64,000 nucleotides of DNA from Lamellibrachia columna (lineage: Eukaryota; Annelida; Polychaeta; Sabellida; Siboglinidae). The stretch lies in contig OY759263.1 in NCBI GenBank assembly GCA_963662155.1, forward strand, positions 10,431,040-10,495,039, written 5' to 3'. The notes below the pieces were generated by a model. It was not told the DNA's origin and did not search any database. It saw only the letters and a program-made list of their open reading frames with translations. A program made the position numbers and the translations under genes. Shown here in pieces: positions 1 through 10,691 of the stretch; the first letter of the stretch is position 1; every line of letters starts with the position of its first letter.

Positions 1-62
1 GTTGATCCCATCTACACATGTAGCCCCGTGTTGACATTGCTGTGTCAGACATTCGTCAATGT
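1..62 (-). CDS. Calcium-binding EGF exon, cut by window edge
   Basis: Acceptor CTTCCAG lies at 63-64 and onwards; the exon reads DIDECLTQQCQHGATC and then VDGIN before the window ends. Phase 1 at its start. The second half, and any further EGF modules or a membrane anchor, lie outside. Confidence 0.88.
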
Positions 63-67
63 CTGGA

Positions 68-990
68 AGATAACATAACAACTCAACACACTTACATCAT
101 TCTGCACTTGGCAGTCAACAAAGATAACACAACAACTCAACACACTTACATCATTCTGCACTTGGCAGTCAACAAAGATAACACAACAACTCAACAATCT
201 TACATCATTCTGCACTTGGCAGTCAACAAAGATAACATAACAACTCAACACACTTACATCATTCTGCACTTGGCAGTCAACAAAGATAACACAACAACTC
301 AACACACTTACATCATTCTGCACTTGGCAGTCAACAAATATAACACAACAACTCAACACACTTACATCATTCTGTACTTGGCAGTCAACAAAGATAACAT
401 AACAACTCAACACACTTACATCATTCTGCACTTGGCAGTCAACAAATATAACACAACAACTCAACACACTTACATCATTCTGCACTTGGCAGTCAACAAA
501 GATAACATAACAACTCAACACACTTACATCATTCTGCACTTGGCAGTCAACAAAGATAACACAACAACTCAACACACTTACATCATTCTGCACTTGGCAG
601 TCAACAAATATAACACAACTCAACACACTTACATCATTCTGCACTTGGCAGTCAACAAAGATAACATAACAACTCAACACACTTACATCATTCTGCACTT
701 GGCAGTCAACAAAGATAACACAACAACTCAACACACTTACATCATTCTGCACTTGGCAGTCAACAAAGTTAACATAACAACTCAACACACTTACATCATT
801 CTGCACTTGGCAGTCAACAAAGATAACACAACAACTCAACACACTTACATCATTCTGCACTTGGCAGTCAACAAATATAACACAACAACTCAACACACTT
901 ACATCATTCTGCACTTGGCAGTCAACAAAGATAACATAACAACTCAACACACTTACATCATTCTGCACTTGGCAGTCAACAAAGCACAAA
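68..990. repeat. 54-bp minisatellite, about 17 copies, in intron
   Basis: Unit around cacttacatcattctgcac and ttggcagtcaacaaagataac. One copy is 51 bp. It fills the intron between the last two exons of the window and begins about 4 bp from the acceptor at 63-64. Open frames of 314-320 codons on both strands come only from the unit being a multiple of three. On the minus strand each unit holds GTAAGT, a good donor match. Confidence 0.93.
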
Positions 991-1064
991 TGGCAAACAA
1001 CTAACTACATCCATGTGTGCGCACACGTGCACGCACATACGCACACACGCCACGAAGCACTTAC

Positions 1065-1178
1065 TTGTCTCGCAGTGACTGCCGTTGAAGCCTGGTTTAC
1101 ATTCACATGTGTACTCATTGAGATGGTCGATACACATGCCTCGGTTCTGGCATGGAGAGCTCAGGCACTCGTCTGGAT
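1065..1178 (-). CDS. Calcium-binding EGF exon
   Basis: A 114-bp phase 1-1 exon, acceptor CTGACAG, donor GTAAGT. It encodes [15 protein letters not shown] and [15 protein letters not shown]. It follows the same phase and length as the other tail modules. Confidence 0.91.
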
Positions 1179-1582
1179 CTGTCAGGGTCAAACACAAATG
1201 CCATGGCTGTCTTAATTCATTCATTGCAGTCCTTATGCTTGGTGGTAGTAGACTTATTTCTGCCGTATCAAGAGCACACTTAACGACCCATTCAGGGGGG
1301 CCATTGGGTCACAGTCCCCCGAAACTGAGGTAATGTGGAGCGAACGAAATTGTAGTGCTGAAATCTATCTTTTGCTTAAAATTACTCATAGGTTAGGTTG
1401 GTATGTCTTCATTATTAATGCGTTTTGAAAAAAATTTGAGAAAATACTGTTAAAACTATTTACAGAAACAACCTTTTGTTAATTATTATATTAACTCACC
1501 AGCTCACTATTTTAGTTATATGCCTGTTGCAACAATCATAATATATGTACCTAACCGCAAACCCTGTGAATATAGAACCTAC
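1179..1582. other. Intron, no further feature
   Basis: AT-rich intron. A short GC-rich patch near 1,290-1,325 can pair weakly with itself (GGGGG with CCCCC). Nothing else seen. Confidence 0.6.
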
Positions 1583-1696
1583 TTTTATCGCAGTTGATGC
1601 CGACGTATCCAGGCACACATTGGCAGGAGTAGTTTCCCACAAGGTTTGTGCAGTTACTTTCGTAGCGACACAGTTTGTAACTGCATTCATCAATAT
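1583..1696 (-). CDS. Calcium-binding EGF exon
   Basis: A 114-bp phase 1-1 exon, acceptor TTGGCAG, donor GTAGGT. It encodes DIDECSYKLCRYESNC and NYSCQCVPGYVGINC. Six Cys, with the first loop longer in charged residues than its neighbours. Confidence 0.9.
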
Positions 1697-1932
1697 CTGC
1701 CAACAACAAAACTTGATGCTCACTGATTGAGTATCAACAGCTTTGGATCGAGTCAGGCTATTGTATTTTGACAGGTCATAACTCATGGTACGATGTCTGA
1801 TTGTTTGTATTGTAAAATTATCTTATATAGTATAAACTATATCTATTCTTACATCTTCACTGACCAAATGTGTTTTCAAGTTCAGTAACTGTTATCCCGA
1901 ATTCAAACAAATGTATTTTGGGATAAGTTAGG

Positions 1933-2310
1933 CATGGTCTCCCTGGTCACCGTGGTCTCCCTGGTCTGCCAGGTCACCCTGGTCACCTGGTCTCCCTGGT
2001 CTCCCTGGTCACCCTGGTCTCCATGATCACCCTGGTCTCCCTGGTCACCCTGGTATCCATGGTCTGCATGGTCATCTGGTTTCCCTGGTCACCCTGGTCT
2101 CCATGGTCACCCTGGTCTCCATGGTCTCCCTGGTCACCCTGGTCTCCCTGGTCACCCTGGTCTCCATGGTCCCCATGGTCTCCCTGGTCACCCTGGTCTA
2201 CATGGTCACCCTGGTCTCCCTAGTCTGCCAGATCTCCCTGGTCTGCCAGATCTCCATGGTTACCCAGGTCTCCACAGTCTCCCTGGTCTTCTCTGTCAAT
2301 GTGTTAGTTG
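1933..2310. repeat. 9/18-bp minisatellite (CCCTGGTCA/CCCTGGTCT)
   Basis: Imperfect repeat of ccctggtcaccctggtct in the intron between exons at 1,583 and 2,768. On the minus strand it reads Gly-Asp-Gln over and over, like collagen, but single-base losses (for example near 1,985) break the frame and no splice sites frame it. The remainder of the intron (2,320-2,767) shows nothing clear. Confidence 0.88.
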
Positions 2311-2767
2311 CCAAGTAACCAGGTCTCCCACCACGTCTGTAGTGACCTACGAATTGGGCTCACCTCTGTCTAATTGTCTCTGAGATCTTTGGTGTTTCCA
2401 TGGGACAAGTACCATGATCTAAACATTGTGCACACTGACAGCACAGGTGCTTTGTCTCCTGCTTTGGGAAAGAGATCTCCCTTTTTTGCCAATTTTGTAA
2501 CACCTTCTGGTTCTCCTTCTTTTTCAAATAATCTCCCTTTTGAAACAATTCCACATTTTCTATAAAAAAATTGGCCGCAAAATGTATAAAATGGTACACT
2601 TGAGACCTGACTTTTTCAAATATTTCCATATTGTGGGAGGGGAGCCCATGGGAAGGGAGCCCCTCCCACACAACACCCTCCTTCTTTAATTTCATCTTCA
2701 GCAGTCTCCTTCCTTGTATTGCTTTAACTTGACACGTATGTGACAATCACACATAAGTGTAACTGAC

Positions 2768-2878
2768 CTGTCTCACAGTTGGCTCCTGTGTAGCCGAGGA
2801 CACAAGTACAGGACCTGGTCTTGTTGACTTCGCTGCAGGTTGCTCCATTGTCACATGGTCTGGCTAGACACAGTTCTC
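2768..2878 (-). CDS. EGF exon
   Basis: A 111-bp phase 1-1 exon, acceptor CTTCAG, donor GTCAGT. It encodes GELCLARPCDNGATC and RSCTCVLGYTGANC. It lacks the D-x-D/N-E-C start, so it is the ordinary EGF class. Confidence 0.9.
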
Positions 2879-3447
2879 CTGAAGATGACATGGACAAAGA
2901 ATCAGTGATGTTGCTCACAGTTTTTCTACAATCATTCATCAGAATATAAATTATCACCAACCATGACTTGGTACAAACGTTAAAATCCTGACTTGTCATG
3001 AAGACATTTGAAGTAACATTTTCTACAATTAAAAGATGGTGACTGGACAAAGATTAATAATAGGAATGCAAATTGAGCTTAAGAAAGTATTAAGTCTCCC
3101 AGATGACAAGAAATTGGTGAAACAAACTGCCTGCTACGGTGTACATGCTAGGAATGGAAATATCTGAACGGACAAATCTCTGTTTATAATATATGCATAA
3201 TAAAAAATATGCCTCTGTACACATGTGAATCTATTTTATCTGAAGCAGATATTATTTCAATGATATGGGCCAAAAATAAACTTCTTGTTCTACCTGCGTT
3301 GGGATAGAAGGGTCGATGCATGCATGCAAGCGTGTGTATTCGTGTGCCCATGTGTATAATAAATTTATGACCCTTAAAAAGGACACTTTTTGTCCACATG
3401 TTCTCTGTAGTTTGTTGCTATGGGGAACACTCTTGTTCTGCACTGAC

Positions 3448-3564
3448 CAAAGTCACAGTTGGTGCCGTTGAAGCCATCTGTACAGTTACAATTGTACATG
3501 TTGACTTGAGGTGTTGAGCAAGTGGCGCCATTCTTGCAAGGATTATTGGCACACTCGTCCACGT
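3448..3564 (-). CDS. Calcium-binding EGF exon
   Basis: A 117-bp phase 1-1 exon, acceptor TTGTAG, donor GTCAGT. It encodes DVDECANNPCKNGATC and MYNCNCTDGFNGTNC. Consensus DVDEC start, six Cys. Confidence 0.92.
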
Positions 3565-3629
3565 CTACAATACAAAGTCATATTAACAGCAACAGTTTTC
3601 ACATTAAAAATACCTCCCTAATTTGATGT

Positions 3630-4060
3630 TTCCTTTCATCTCAGACTCATTTCGCAAAACAATTGAACCTACCTAGTGTCCACTAAGACATGCTAACTCA
3701 TTTGTACAAATATCTGATTTAGTTTTGGCGAAATCATCAGATAAAGTATTACATTATTTCTGACCAGATTGGTCAAAATTTGGCAGTAAAAGTGCTCCAC
3801 CTCCATATATTATAACATCAAGTTATTTACAATTCCGCAAGTTACCCGGTAAAAATTTATGATCCAAGTCGATTCTTCCTAAGATTAAAAGTAGTATGTA
3901 CTCGTTTATTAAACCAACTTTGAATACTGCTCATAGTATTCACACACAACAAATATGAACATCAACGAACTTGATTTGTGATGGGCTAAATCAGTTGTGT
4001 CAGGAGTTTCAACAGCAGAAAGTCTCCACATTAAGAGTAGAAAGGCTTCAGATTAACACG
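3630..4060 (+). repeat. Dispersed repeat A, copy 1
   Basis: Shares dispersed segments with 6,180-6,625, such as gctaactcatttgtacaa, gaaatcatcagataaa and ggctaaatcagttg, in the same order and spacing. Lies in the intron between exons at 3,448 and 4,336. Probably an old mobile element fragment; no coding part seen. Confidence 0.7.
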
Positions 4061-4335
4061 ACCAATGAGACTATAAACTTGTTGATTACAAACAATTTGT
4101 TGAAGATGACGATATTGGCAATGATGCCAAAGAAAAACATGACAATAATGAGTATGATGGAATCACTAATTTCGCAACAGAAACTAAATAAAATAATAAT
4201 AATGATGATGAAGGAGTTACTTTACCAATTCTAAATTAGTTGGAATCTGATGGTGGTACAAAAAATAAATCAATGAAAAGTCAAAAACGAATGTGATAAC
4301 TATTGCGACTGGTGATGACCCGATGGCAGTCGTAC

Positions 4336-4449
4336 CTGTGTTGCAGTCAGCCCCGCTGTACCCAGGACGACAGGCACAGGTGAAGTTGTTGAGAAGGTCA
4401 ATGCAGTCGCTGTTCCCCAGACAAGGGTCACTGGCGCAGTCATCTATGT
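4336..4449 (-). CDS. Calcium-binding EGF exon
   Basis: A 114-bp phase 1-1 exon, acceptor TCTTAG, donor GTACGA. It encodes IDDCASDPCLGNSDC and NFTCACRPGYSGADC. The first codon is completed with the A left by the exon at 5,427-5,540, giving Asn in place of the usual Asp. Confidence 0.91.
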
Positions 4450-4689
4450 CTAAGACAGCAACAGAGCACGGGGTGACATTCTAGCACCAGCAGAACATCA
4501 CAATTACTGTTTCATAATGTTATGCTATTAATGTAAACAAATATTATTTTAATTCATGCTTTAAATGAACTTAATGCCAACAGTTCATCATCATAATTTG
4601 CCCTCTTTTTTCAATGTTTCTACTACATAAAGATTTGCATGCTATTACATTAAAAAAAAAACACAATTGAAACTCAAGTATGTTATTCA

Positions 4690-5390
4690 GTATTTGTTAC
4701 AATGTCATCATTATCATTGTTAGATTCATTCATGTCAGTTCCAATGTCATCAATACTACTGTAAGTCATTCATGTGAGTGTCAATGTCATCATTATCATT
4801 GTTGCATTCATTCATGTCACTGTCATCAATAACACTGTAAAATTCATTCATGTCAATGTCATCAGTATTACTGTAATATTCATTCATGTCAGTTGCAATG
4901 TCATCAATACCATTGTAACAGTCATTCATGTCAATGTCATCATTATCACTGTATCATTCATTCATGTCAACATTGTAACAGTCATTCATGTCAGTGTCAA
5001 TGTCATCATTATCACTGTATCATTCATTCATGTCAACATCATCATTATCACTGTAACATTCATTCATGTGAGGGTCAATGTCATCAATATCACTGTTACA
5101 TTCATTACCACCAGTGTCACTGTCACTGTCGTCCATATCACTGTTACATTTATTCATGTCAATGTCATTACATTAATTCCTGTCAGTGTCAATATCATGT
5201 CACTGTACTGTTGATGCCAATGTCAGTGTCATCAATATGACTGTAACATTCTTTAAGTCAATATCATCAGTATGACTGTAACATTAATTCATGTAAGTGT
5301 CAGTGATATCATTATCATTGTTAGTCATGCTTGTCAATGTCAATGACATCAGCATCACTCTGACAGTGATGCCAGTCAGTGTCATGTATA
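4690..5390. repeat. Imperfect short tandem repeat (cattcatgtcaatgtcatca type)
   Basis: Many degenerate copies of cattcattcatgtcaatg and tcatcattatcactgtaa in varying order, without a fixed period, filling the intron between exons at 4,336 and 5,427. Frames on the plus strand are a by-product. Confidence 0.85.
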
Positions 5391-5426
5391 ACTTTCACCC
5401 CAGCCATTGCCCTCAGTGAGACTTAC

Positions 5427-5540
5427 TTATCTCACAGTCGACTCCTGTGTATCCGCTCACACAAGCACACCGGTATTTCCCAACACGATTGTGACACGTG
5501 GCGCCATGCTGACAGGGGTTGGAGGTGCATTCATTGATGT
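5427..5540 (-). CDS. Calcium-binding EGF exon
   Basis: A 114-bp phase 1-1 exon, acceptor GTGCAG, donor GTAAGT. It encodes [16 protein letters not shown] and [14 protein letters not shown], with all six Cys. It is very like the Notch/Jagged style of EGF in spacing. Confidence 0.92.
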
Positions 5541-6179
5541 CTGCACAGAGAACACATTATACAATACAATATAAAACACTTCTATTGCACTAGAATCGTC
5601 GGGAAACCCAAGCTCAGCAGTTAGCAATTCCTGTTGTAAACATTTGGATTGGTACACAGAGGAGCTACGGAGGACAATCAAGTTTAGATAGGTAGGTTCA
5701 TGGCGAGATGATATTTCCTACAGACTTAATGCTAACAGCGAGTGTTTTCCAGAGTTTGTGCAGCAACTGAGAAACTTTACAGTTATGCACTCTAGTAGTG
5801 ATGTCGCTATTTCAATTACATACATTGATTCAGACAGTCAACAACTTGCACAGGTCATACACTGATGTGGCTGAATCTGCACAGTTAGATTATTCTTAAA
5901 CTGCCAGATTTCAATCGCTGGATATAAAAATTGAATATGCTCAACCAACATAATCAATAAACTAAGAAATATTGTTATATTACTTTAAACATTGTAAACA
6001 TGTGCATATATATATATATATATAATAATAAATAATAATAACTTAAATATATATATAATAATAAATAATAATAACATACACTTAATTAATGCACTTAATT
6101 AACTAGTATCAAAGTAATTGACTATTGTCATGAGCAGGGAGAGCAATTTATAAGTATTAAAGGTGCTTAATCAATTCAT

Positions 6180-6625
6180 TTTTTTCTAGTCTCATTTCAA
6201 ATTAAGTTTGCCTAAAAACAAACCTATCTAGTATCCAACGCGCTAGCTCATTTGTGCAACTTTTGTATGTAGATTTTGTGAAATCATCAAATAAACTATT
6301 AAATTAGTTAATGATTGTTCAAGCATTAACTGAAGTAAAAATAGAATTGCTGAAAAATCCCTATTTTCTTCCTTGGTGAAATTTCGTAACTTTATCATGT
6401 GATCGGTGAGAGGATGGAGGTCATGCCCAAGATCAGCATTCACCCACACAGTGCTTACCATTTAGGATATCTACTATTTTGAAAATAGGCATTTTTTATT
6501 AAATCGACTGCAGATGTTATATAAACTATTTATACACCACATATTTGGGCACCAGTGAACTGGATTTGCGATAGGCTAAATCAGTTGAGGAAGCAGTTTA
6601 AACTTTGTCTTTCTCCATTTCCACA
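6180..6625 (+). repeat. Dispersed repeat A, copy 2
   Basis: Second copy of the repeat at 3,630-4,060, in the intron between exons at 5,427 and 6,724. The rest of this intron is AT-rich, with a short (TA)n run at about 6,007-6,060. Confidence 0.7.
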
Positions 6626-6723
6626 AGAAATTGTGATTGAATTTGTTGATGTGGAAATCGAATGTATTACATGATGTGAAGAGTAACCTTGAGAGAGTTG
6701 TATGAAACACAATTAGTACTGAC

Positions 6724-6837
6724 CTGTCTCACAGGTGGAGCCAGTGTAGCCCGGCTCACACTCACACGTGTAGTTCTGACTGCCAGGGCGGCATGTTGCG
6801 CCATTCTGACAAGGGTAACTGTCACATTGGTTCACCT
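6724..6837 (-). CDS. EGF exon
   Basis: A 114-bp phase 1-1 exon, acceptor CTTCAG, donor GTCAGT. It encodes [16 protein letters not shown] and [18 protein letters not shown]. The start resembles the calcium-binding form, with Gln replacing the usual Glu before Cys. Confidence 0.91.
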
Positions 6838-7180
6838 CTGAAGGGGCAATGACAAGTTGTGAACAGTACAGGACACTTAGTGACAATAATTGTAACATCG
6901 ACTGTGATAACAGTAGCATTATATTTGAGATGACCATAGTAACATTCAGCGACAACAATTGTAACATCAACTGTAATAAGATTAGTATTATATTAGAAAT
7001 GACAGAAACATAATTTCAATGGATTTATGTTCTGGTCTATTGAAATATGAAATCTGACATTGTTTGATGTTTCAAGAAACTTGTGTTATCTTCAAATTTC
7101 TCGGCCTTCATGGGCAGACCAACATGACTACGAATGAAAACTTTGGCCAGGAGCTCTGTCCAGTCAAGCTTGAGCTGGTC

Positions 7181-7202
7181 TCACATGACCATGGTCATGT
7201 GA
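7181..7202. promoter_or_regulatory. Perfect 22-bp palindrome with E-box halves
   Basis: The sequence tcacatgaccatggtcatgtga reads the same on both strands. It contains TCACATGA and TCATGTGA, the M-box/E-box type bound by MITF/TFE family factors. Whether it is used is unknown. Confidence 0.45.
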
Positions 7203-7368
7203 CATGCACGTAGCCAGCCAATGAATGCCAAGAGATTCAGCCAAAATAACCAGAGATAACAACAAGACAGTGCAGAATAACAGTAACATTATTTGAACCA
7301 CCGACACAGATACTGGCATCGTCCAACACACAGGCATAGTAAAGTGTTGTGGACGTAGGATTGTGTGC

Positions 7369-7621
7369 ACATCCCCAGTACAGCATGCTACACAAAAGAA
7401 GACTTTGTGGACGTACCAACACATCCCCAGTACTGTATGCTACACAGAAGAAGACTTTGTGGACGTACCAACACATCCCCAGTACAGCATGCTACACAGA
7501 AGAAGACTTTGTGGACGTACCAACACATCCCCAGTACAGCATGCTACACAGAAGACTTTGTGGACGTACCAACACATCCCCAGTACAGCATGCTACACAG
7601 AAGAAGACTTTGTGGACTTAC
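7369..7621. repeat. 52-bp minisatellite, 5 copies, containing splice donor copies
   Basis: Starts of units at 7,369, 7,421, 7,473, 7,525 and 7,574 (one unit is 49 bp). On the minus strand each unit reads ATGTGTTG then GTACGTCCACAAAG, matching the exon end and donor at 7,622 (GTAAGTCCACAAAG). The array runs directly into that junction. Confidence 0.93.
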
Positions 7622-7873
7622 CAACACATGCAGTGGCGTTGTACTGTATAAAGCCTGTGTGGCAGTCACAGCGGAATGTGCCAATGGTGTTGGTGCAGTT
7701 GGCATGTCTGTCACATGGGTTGGTGTCACACTCGTTGATGTCCTCGCTGCAGTCCCCACCCTTGAAGCCCGCCTGACACATGGCGCACCCCTTCGTTGGG
7801 CTGCAGTAGGTGGTCTGGTTCTTACAGTTGCAGTATTTGGAGCAGTTCTCCCCCCACTGGCCAACAGGGCATG
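7622..7873 (-). CDS. Double exon: Cys-rich EGF plus calcium-binding EGF
   Basis: A 252-bp phase 1-1 exon, acceptor CCTGCAG, donor GTAAGT. It encodes PCPVGQWGENCSKYCNC with a CAMCQAGFKGGDC end, like the EGF units of MEGF and scavenger receptor (SREC) proteins, then EDINECDTNPCDRHANC, a calcium-binding EGF. It is the only exon in the tail with two modules. Its donor and last exon bases are repeated in the 52-bp array that begins right after it. Confidence 0.9.
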
Positions 7874-7949
7874 CTGCAGGCATCCAACAGGGCCAGGTTT
7901 AACAAGATTTAACAAATGTAACAAGTTTTAACAAGATTTAATGTGACTG

Positions 7950-8040
7950 GCATCCAAAGCGATATGCTCCAGATAGCAAGTGGACAAGGAAACCATTGGT
8001 TCAACAATTTTTCATTTATGCGAGTCAGATATGATATCGG
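7950..8040 (+). repeat. Dispersed repeat B, copy 1
   Basis: Carries catccaaagc, ctccagatagcaagtggaca, aggaaaccattgg and caacaatttttcat, matched by 24,757-24,870 in the same orientation. Intron 7,874-8,747 is otherwise AT-rich, with nothing else seen beyond gttaaataaat runs near 8,460-8,650. Confidence 0.65.
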
Positions 8041-8747
8041 TCAATTATATTTTTATATATGTTCACCCAGCTAGCATTACCACTATCGGTAGATAATGTG
8101 TTTCATTCATTCATCACCTTCTAGGAGGATAAGTACTTTCTCATATCCTATCTACACTTGTCTGTTACTAATGCTACTTTGTGCCTTTTGGCTCTACTGC
8201 CTTCTTTCATTTTGAAGAAAATATTTCTGTCAATATATTCATAAGCATTCAGTCTTTTAAAACAAACTTCTATGTTTGGTCTGCTCTAACAGTTGGATTT
8301 GTTTTATTTATGAAACACAGAAACAAACAACCGTGCTATTCCAGAGAAAAGAAAACACTAAAAATAAACATAAGGTCCACTTCATATCATCTTCCATAAC
8401 AATTTAGTTAATATTTAGAAAATTTTCATAGCAGCGTAAATCTGGACAAGTTGGTGGTGGTTAAAATATTTAGGTAAAAATTAATTAGTTAAATAAATAA
8501 TACCAAGTTAGTTAAAAAAATGAATTGTAAATGCATAGCAAAATCTATTTAAATACTAAATTAGTTATGGTAAATCAGTTAAATAAATTAGTTAAATAAA
8601 TCAGTAAAGTAAGTCCGTTAAATAAATCAGTTAAATTAATTAGTTAAACATGATGCATATATACAAATCTAAGTGGCAAGTCATTGTATGCCAAACAAAA
8701 AAGGTGGTCTTTAAAAGTAGCTAAAGACGAGAGTGCCAGTGACTCAC

Positions 8748-8876
8748 GTTTACAAGTCCTCCTGTCATCCAGCAGCTTGAAGCCTGCATCACATGTGCAG
8801 GTATAACCGCCATTGAGGTTTTTACATGTGGAATGATTGGAACATGTGTGTGCTCCTGTCACACACTCGTCTATGT
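8748..8876 (-). CDS. Calcium-binding EGF exon
   Basis: A 129-bp phase 1-1 exon, acceptor TTACAG, donor GTGAGT. It encodes [31 protein letters not shown] and DDRRTCK. The consensus DIDEC start and N-x4-Y-x-C-x-C pattern indicate a calcium-binding EGF with a possible Asn hydroxylation site. Confidence 0.9.
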
Positions 8877-9986
8877 CTGTAACATAACACCTTTCTCATC
8901 AGCCATGGTCGATCAGCACAGTGGTGACAACTCACTGGCGACTTGCTACAAACTCATGTTAGATCAATAATAGCATTTAGAAGGCTAAGCACACCCTACG
9001 CACATATAGGTGTTTTCTGACAATCCTACGTATATCCCGGCATACATGACAATATACCTGACACTATATGTGACAATTGTATGAAGCTATGCCATATTGA
9101 CACTTATATCACCCTCCAGTTTGAATGTGGAGCAAATCTACTTCTTAATTTTCTGAGCAATGAGTAAACTTGGACTTACCGATTTACACCCCCCAATTAA
9201 TGTGCAATTCCCCAATACCCAAAGACTGATTTATGCATAGATCTCCAGCATTTGCATTTCTGAAAGTGAACATGTATGTTTCAACAGACAACATTACCTG
9301 TGCAGTTGCTTAAGTCACTGGCCAGCTGGTACCCGACTCGGCAGAAACAACCGACTGTGCCATTGGATTTGACACATCCATGATCACAGGCAAGATTCAT
9401 ACGATCACACAATCGCAGTTCTAAATAGAAATGTCACGTCACAATTCCATATAACTGTGAAGACGTACATAAAAGAATTGAACTTTAGAGTTACCCATGT
9501 ATATTAGTGTATCTACTTCACTATAATTTATACTTTTATTGTACACATTTAAATTTTTTACCAATCTTTACCAACCAAGCCAATTTCTACAGATGACCTA
9601 CAGGATTTCCGAGGAATTATTTGAGTTGCTCTTAAATATAATAATTAATTAGATAAATAATTTTTTTTAATATTATTAATAATAATAAATTAGGCATTTG
9701 TGATGTGCTGCATATCTGGGTAAAAAAGCTCGATGACTGTAATAGAATAAACTTATTATTATTATTTATCATTATTATTATTATTTATCTTTATTATTAT
9801 ATGCAGCGAGCGTAATACAATACAATAAATACAATACAACAGAGACACTTCTATTGTGCTAAAATCCAAATTTGCACAAATGAGATAATATGTTGTAATT
9901 GATACTAGTTAGGTTACACTTTTGCGTAATCAATCTGAAATAAGCCCAGCAAACAATTGAATGGTGGATGCAATGATCCGACTCAC
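8877..9986. other. Introns around the 9,298-9,420 exon
   Basis: AT-rich sequence. The span 9,640-9,810 is rich in attatt triplets. From about 9,845 to 9,960 lies an inverted partial copy of dispersed repeat A: its complement has ctcatttgtgcaaattt preceded by actagtatc, as at 6,230-6,260. Confidence 0.6.
9298..9420 (-). CDS. EGF exon, non-calcium type
   Basis: A 123-bp phase 1-1 exon, acceptor ATTTAG, donor GTAATG. It encodes ELRLCDRMNLACDHGC, GTVGCFCRVGYQL and SNCTG. All six Cys are present, but DINEC is replaced by ELRLC, so calcium binding is probably lost. Confidence 0.87.
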
Positions 9987-10112
9987 CGTCTGTGCATGTC
10001 TTGTTGTCACTGTTCAGTTTGTATCCACCGAGACAGGAGCAACTGAAGCCTCCTTCAGTGTTTGTGCACTTGTGTTCACATCCATCAGACATTTCTTTAC
10101 ATTCATCAATGT
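9987..10112 (-). CDS. Calcium-binding EGF exon
   Basis: A 126-bp phase 1-1 exon, acceptor CTGTAG, donor GTGAGT. It encodes DIDECKEMSDGCEHKC, GGFSCSCLGGYKL and NKTCTDG. The EHKC-x-N-T-EGGFxCxC spacing is the fibrillin/LDLR-type calcium-binding EGF with a long last loop. Confidence 0.9.
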
Positions 10113-10571
10113 CTACAGGGAGAAAGAGGATAAAGTTGAAATATTATCAAATTATGTGAAAAATCAAAATCAAAGATGCAACAAGTGTCCATTGAATGAA
10201 TCTGGCCCTGAACCGAGCTGTCAGCCAGGAGCTCCCACTTGTCCTTCTTGTGCTTGTGATGTCCACCCGCTGACGGGGGTTAGCAAATCATGATAAATCG
10301 TGTAAGTTATGTCAAAAAAAAATTCAGTGCAGAACTATTTGAATCTATTTTACAGTAGCAATGGAACTTTGCTTGCCAGAGAAAAGTCGAGTTGGTGTTG
10401 GAAGGAACTGTTCAGCCAGGAGGGTGAAAAATAAAGCTCGTTGAGAGGTCCTACGGACTGGATACCGCGTTATATCAGAACATGCCATTATCTTTTTTAA
10501 TCTACAATGATTCTGTTGCTATTTCACTGTCGTAATCATCAATGTGCATCTACCACATGACATTGACTAAC
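10113..10571. other. Intron, no clear feature
   Basis: No tandem repeat or exon-like signal recognised. A short frame across 9,961-10,293 on the plus strand overlaps the minus-strand EGF exon and is a shadow. Confidence 0.55.
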
Positions 10572-10691
10572 CTATGCAGGTGTTGTTCTCATTCATTCTG
10601 TAGCCCAAGTTACAGACACAGGTGAACCCCGGGTCTGTGTTGATGCAACCCTGAAGGCAGTTGTGTTGCCCTTCACTGCATTCATTGATAT
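10572..10691 (-). CDS. Calcium-binding EGF exon next to 27-bp array
   Basis: A 120-bp phase 1-1 exon, acceptor GTTGTAG, donor GTTAGT. It encodes DINECSEGQHNCLQGC, PGFTCVCNLGY and a final NNTCIG, a six-Cys calcium-binding EGF. The 27-bp units upstream in transcription repeat the acceptor plus DINEC in the same frame, so the true 5' end could be any of many acceptors. The proximal site is chosen because it gives a plain EGF of normal length. Confidence 0.88.

Noticed and set aside
42..1004. Frames of 314-320 codons in the 54-bp array
   Set aside because: Present on both strands because of the period; the flanking exons splice in phase without it.
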